Assembly (NCBI RefSeq): GCF_014194975.1
Contig: NZ_JACIAY010000001.1
Span: forward strand, 310,001-374,000
Reading direction: 5' to 3'
DNA: 64,000 nt
Origin: Sphingomonas sp. BK580
GTDB taxonomy: Bacteria; Pseudomonadota; Alphaproteobacteria; Sphingomonadales; Sphingomonadaceae
A program made the translations under genes and the position numbers. Under the pieces are notes generated by a model. It had not been told where the DNA came from and ran no database searches. It worked only from the letters and a program-made list of their open reading frames with translations. Shown piece after piece: positions 62,493-64,000 of this stretch (positions are counted from its first letter, which is position 1; the number at the start of each line of letters is the position of its first letter).

Positions 62493-63558
62493 GCGCGTGA
62501 CGCAGATAGTCGAACGACTCGGCGCGTAGCGCCTCGATCCGGTCGTACACCGCGGGCGCGGGCGGCGCGCCGAGCAGCGTATCATAGTCCGCCGCCTCCA
62601 GCTCGGGCGCGACGATATGGCGACGCGCGTCGAGCGCCGCGGCGAGATCGCGCACCTTGTTGAAGCGATACGGCGACGGTGCGGTGACGAACGGGGTGCG
62701 ATTGTTGAGCGCGAAGACGCAGCCGTGGAAGAAGTTGGTGACCAGCGCGCTGGCACTCGCGGCGCGGCGCGCGAACTCCTCCGGGCCGGCGGCGATGTCC
62801 TGCTCGTCGGCCCAGTCGTTGCGATACCCGATGCTCACCAACCGCACCCCGCTGCGACGGCTCCAGTCGCGCATCTGGCGCTGCAGCCATTCGGGGAAGC
62901 CGTGGCCGTAGACCAGCGCGTAGCCGCCCTCGCCCGACGGCGATGCGGCGGCGTGAACACGGTCGCCGAACTGGAGCACCGGATCGAGCACCAGGGGCGG
63001 TGTCGCGCCCAGGGCCGACTCGACGAGCTCGCGCGAGTTGGCGTCGCGCACGGAGACGGCGGTGAAGCGGCGCAGTTTCGCCGCCCAATCGTCCGAGATG
63101 CCGTCGGCGGCATCATGGTTGCCGAAACTGGCGGCATAGGAGACCAGCCGTGGCGCGTTCAGCCCCTCGCCGAAGAAGATCGGGGCGCCGCCGTACCACG
63201 GATGGCGGAAGTTCCAGACCTCGTCGCTTCCGACCACGATCGCGTCATAGTCGCTGGTGTCGGGCCGGTGCAGCGGGAAGCGCGGCGACTGCGGCAGTCG
63301 GTCGAACGCGGCGACGAACTTGCGCCCCTTGATCTTATAGGCGGGCAGGTCGGCGCGGCGGGTCCGCTCGGGCAGGGTCGGCTGGAACGAGCAGCGCCAC
63401 TCGGCGCGCGCGACCTGATCGCTGTGATGGTCGAGCAGCCGCGCGTCATGGCCGAGCGAGCGCAGTCCCTCGGTCAGGCAGCGCGCCTGCCAGTAGGAGC
63501 CGTAGTTGATGCAGCGGTGGAAGGTCAGGATCCCGACCTTGCGCGGTGTGGCAGTCAT
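62485..63558 (-). CDS. Polysaccharide pyruvyl transferase family protein
   Basis: The 357-residue protein starts KVGILTFHRCINYGSYWQAR, the usual opening of this family, followed by DYDAIVVGSDEVWNF and VTNFFHGCVFALNNRTPFV near residue 275. Family members add ketal-pyruvate to sugars of surface polysaccharides using phosphoenolpyruvate. No glycosyltransferase is present in the window, so it may modify a polymer made elsewhere. ATG at 63558 begins the conserved sequence. It overlaps the FrhB-like gene, forming a two-gene unit. Confidence 0.88.
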   Translation of the reverse strand: MTATPRKVGILTFHRCINYGSYWQARCLTEGLRSLGHDARLLDHHSDQVARAEWRCSFQPTLPERTRRADLPAYKIKGRKFVAAFDRLPQSPRFPLHRPDTSDYDAIVVGSDEVWNFRHPWYGGAPIFFGEGLNAPRLVSYAASFGNHDAADGISDDWAAKLRRFTAVSVRDANSRELVESALGATPPLVLDPVLQFGDRVHAAASPSGEGGYALVYGHGFPEWLQRQMRDWSRRSGVRLVSIGYRNDWADEQDIAAGPEEFARRAASASALVTNFFHGCVFALNNRTPFVTAPSPYRFNKVRDLAAALDARRHIVAPELEAADYDTLLGAPPAPAVYDRIEALRAESFDYLRHALG

Positions 63559-63594
63559 TACGGGGATAATCGCTTTCAGGTCGGTGGGTTCCGC

Positions 63595-63720
63595 TGATCC
63601 TCCCCGCTCGCGTGAAGGGGGACCAGCCACAGGCTTGCGGAGGGGAGCGCACGCCGGCGCTGCGCGCGCGACCACTGGCCTGCGGCCCGCGGTCCCCTCG
63701 CCGCCGAGCGCGGAGGATCA
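63595..63720. repeat. Intergenic inverted-repeat element, CCTCCCC type, copy 4
   Basis: This 126-bp element has perfect 9-bp terminal inverted repeats, TGATCCTCC at 63595-63603 and GGAGGATCA at 63712-63720. Inside, GGGGACC/GGTCCCC arms repeat the layout of copies 2 and 3. It occupies most of the 164-bp gap between the pyruvyl transferase start and the Nudix gene stop, so it may also terminate the Nudix gene. Confidence 0.7.
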
Positions 63721-63722
63721 CG

Positions 63723-64000
63723 TCACCCCAGCAACCCGTCCGCCAGCAGCAGCAGCATCTTGACGTCCATCGCCACGCCCTGGGTGCGCTTCGCCAGCAC
63801 GAAGCGCGCCAGCTCGGTGCGCGGCACGAGATGCACCTCGATGTCCTCGTCGGCCTCGCCGCCGCCCGGACCGACCTTCTCCAGCTCGTGCGCGCGCACC
63901 AGCGTGAAGCCCTCGCTGTTCATGCCCGGCGACGAGTAGAAGAAGCCCAGTTCCTCGATCCGCCCCGCGCGATAGCCGGTCTCCTCCTCCAGCTCGCGCG
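63723..64000 (-). CDS. Nudix hydrolase, ADP-ribose pyrophosphatase-like (5' part outside window)
   Basis: The frame stays open to the window edge, so only the last 92 codons are present. They begin with the end of a Nudix box (RELEEETGYRAG), followed by LGFFYSSPGMNSEGFTLVRA and the acidic DEDIEVHLVPRTEL, as in ADP-sugar pyrophosphatases of the NudF type. An internal ATG at 63923 is not the true start because the Nudix box lies upstream of it. The Nudix core would bind magnesium and cleave a nucleoside diphosphate sugar. Confidence 0.85.
   Translation of the reverse strand, partial: RELEEETGYRAGRIEELGFFYSSPGMNSEGFTLVRAHELEKVGPGGGEADEDIEVHLVPRTELARFVLAKRTQGVAMDVKMLLLLADGLLG

Noticed and set aside
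59937-62663. 908-codon plus-strand frame crossing two genes
   Set aside because: It crosses a membrane-protein gene and a minus-strand gene with clear motifs; its own product is Arg/Pro-rich low complexity.
1-64000. tRNA, rRNA, CRISPR arrays, prophage or IS elements
   Set aside because: I looked for cloverleaf ends, regularly spaced repeats, transposase and integrase motifs and found none that hold up.

Overview
The window reads as a chromosomal segment of an aerobic, high-GC alphaproteobacterium of the Sphingomonas type. This rests on protein content and gene order: three TonB-dependent receptors with Gram-negative signal peptides, a membrane-anchored CycM-like cytochrome c, a cyo quinol oxidase next to a RegB/RegA pair, and a mutY-dciA-dsbA-dsbA-smc block. 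I could not search a database, so the genus is an inference. Genes are densely packed, and many neighbours share a 4-base ATGA or GTGA stop/start overlap. I saw no rRNA, tRNA, CRISPR array, insertion sequence or integrase.

Layout. (1) 1-3100: an exported amidohydrolase, then a divergent LysR regulator and wrbA. (2) 3107-12328: a carbohydrate oxidation locus. A minus-strand run encodes a cytochrome c, three TIM-barrel isomerase/epimerase-like proteins (two with Tat-type signals), an MFS carrier, a gluconate-dehydrogenase-subunit-3-like protein with an RR leader, a GMC flavoenzyme and a LacI regulator. A Gfo/Idh/MocA oxidoreductase is divergent, and a perfect 16-bp LacI-type palindrome lies between the two directions. 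I read this as a periplasmic glycoside 3-dehydrogenase (3-keto-sugar) pathway. (3) 12471-25249: housekeeping genes (cycM-like cytochrome, prephenate dehydratase, oligopeptidase B, nudC, a serine hydrolase, mutY, dciA, two DsbA-like proteins, smc). (4) 25404-29976: a siderophore receptor divergent from a PepSY membrane protein and two small membrane proteins. (5) 30045-37512: a type I secretion ABC/HlyD pair with no TolC partner in the window, an NdvA/ChvA-like ABC exporter, a uracil-DNA-glycosylase-like protein and an MHS-type MFS carrier. (6) 37626-44476: cyoABCD, SURF1 and RegB/RegA. (7) 44576-51758: a TonB receptor divergent from a binding-protein-dependent sugar ABC importer whose ATPase gene is convergent. 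(8) 52038-59879: a sux-type sucrose locus (LacI regulator, TonB receptor, amylosucrase-like GH13, MFS carrier) with paired operators, preceded by a small conserved-looking gene and about 0.77 kb with no convincing gene. (9) 59950-64000: a multi-spanning DUF1624/acetyltransferase-like protein, an FrhB-like iron-sulfur protein with a polysaccharide pyruvyl transferase, and a Nudix hydrolase cut by the window end.

Genes work together mainly as nutrient modules. Outer-membrane receptors are paired with inner-membrane carriers and dedicated enzymes (regions 2, 4, 7, 8), while electrons from periplasmic sugar oxidation can plausibly enter the chain through the operon's own cytochrome c. Several intergenic spaces hold 70-170 bp inverted-repeat elements of at least four sequence types.
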